Shown here in pieces: positions 5,240 through 5,295 of a stretch of DNA of 5,295 bases. Both the position numbers and the translations under genes were made by a program. This DNA is from Prevotella sp. (GTDB lineage: Bacteria; Bacteroidota; Bacteroidia; Bacteroidales; Dysgonomonadaceae): assembly GCA_031263965.1 (NCBI GenBank), contig JAISES010000123.1, positions 1 to 5,295 of the forward strand. Direction: 5' to 3'. Each line of letters opens with the position of its first letter. Positions within the stretch are counted from its first letter, which is position 1. Below the pieces are notes generated by a model. It made no database searches. It saw only the letters and a list, made by a program, of their open reading frames with translations, and was not told where the DNA came from.

Positions 5240-5295
5240 ATGCAAAATAAAAAAGTATTAGTGTTTCTGGCAAAGGCATTTGAGACTATGGAATT
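5240..5295 (+). CDS. DJ-1/PfpI-family protein, 3'-truncated by the window end
   Basis: Eighteen complete codons from ATG at 5240 (KKVLVFLAKAFETME) run off the window. They align without gaps to the N-terminus of human DJ-1 and bacterial YajL-type proteins: first beta strand VLVFLAK and then the E-x-M-E turn, with E18 matching the conserved glutamate that contacts the nucleophilic cysteine in that family. The Gly usual after LAK/LAD is Ala13 here. Family members are described as protein or small-molecule deglycases, chaperones or oxidative-stress proteins, so the exact role cannot be given from this fragment. A TAATTTTG sequence at 5226-5233 sits just before the start but lacks a convincing -33 partner. 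Confidence 0.75.
   Translation, partial: MQNKKVLVFLAKAFETME

Overview
The window looks like chromosomal DNA from a Bacteroidota bacterium, most likely order Bacteroidales; genus is not determinable by eye. Reasons: moderate AT richness, a promoter matching the Bacteroidota primary-sigma consensus (TTTG, 19 nt, TAnnTTTG), mostly AT-rich translation starts without Shine-Dalgarno sequences, signal peptides ending in A-Q, and a long-form hisG next to a typical hisD. All genes are on the + strand and there is no sign of a mobile element, CRISPR array, tRNA or rRNA.

Region 1 (1-845) holds two tandem, clearly duplicated genes for small, highly charged exported proteins that resemble the Spy/CpxP (LTxxQ) periplasmic type. 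The first is cut by the window edge. The second is complete and has an unusually strong Shine-Dalgarno sequence directly after the first gene's stop codon.

Region 2 (846-1059) is short but rich: a promoter, a 20-codon leader peptide with His codons followed by Tyr/Phe codons, mutually exclusive RNA pairings and an intrinsic terminator ending 19 nt before hisG. Together they form a classical ribosome-mediated histidine attenuator.

Region 3 (1060-3718) is the histidine operon start: hisG (ATP phosphoribosyltransferase, step 1), a RimJ/RimL-type GNAT acetyltransferase, and hisD (histidinol dehydrogenase, last steps). The three frames overlap (4 bp, then 13 bp), so translation is probably coupled. 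hisC and hisB, which often follow hisD in related bacteria, are not in the remaining window.

Region 4 (3719-5152) has a small lipoprotein gene 4 nt after hisD, a second and unrelated small GNAT acetyltransferase, and a small exported beta-rich protein that may be an outer-membrane barrel. Their functions are unknown. They may be read through from the his promoter, as no terminator is visible between hisD and 5152.

Region 5 (5153-5295) is an 87-nt spacer with a GC-richer patch, followed by the first 18 codons of a DJ-1/PfpI-family gene that runs out of the window.

The best-supported noteworthy element is the his attenuator; the most unusual gene arrangement is the acetyltransferase embedded between hisG and hisD.
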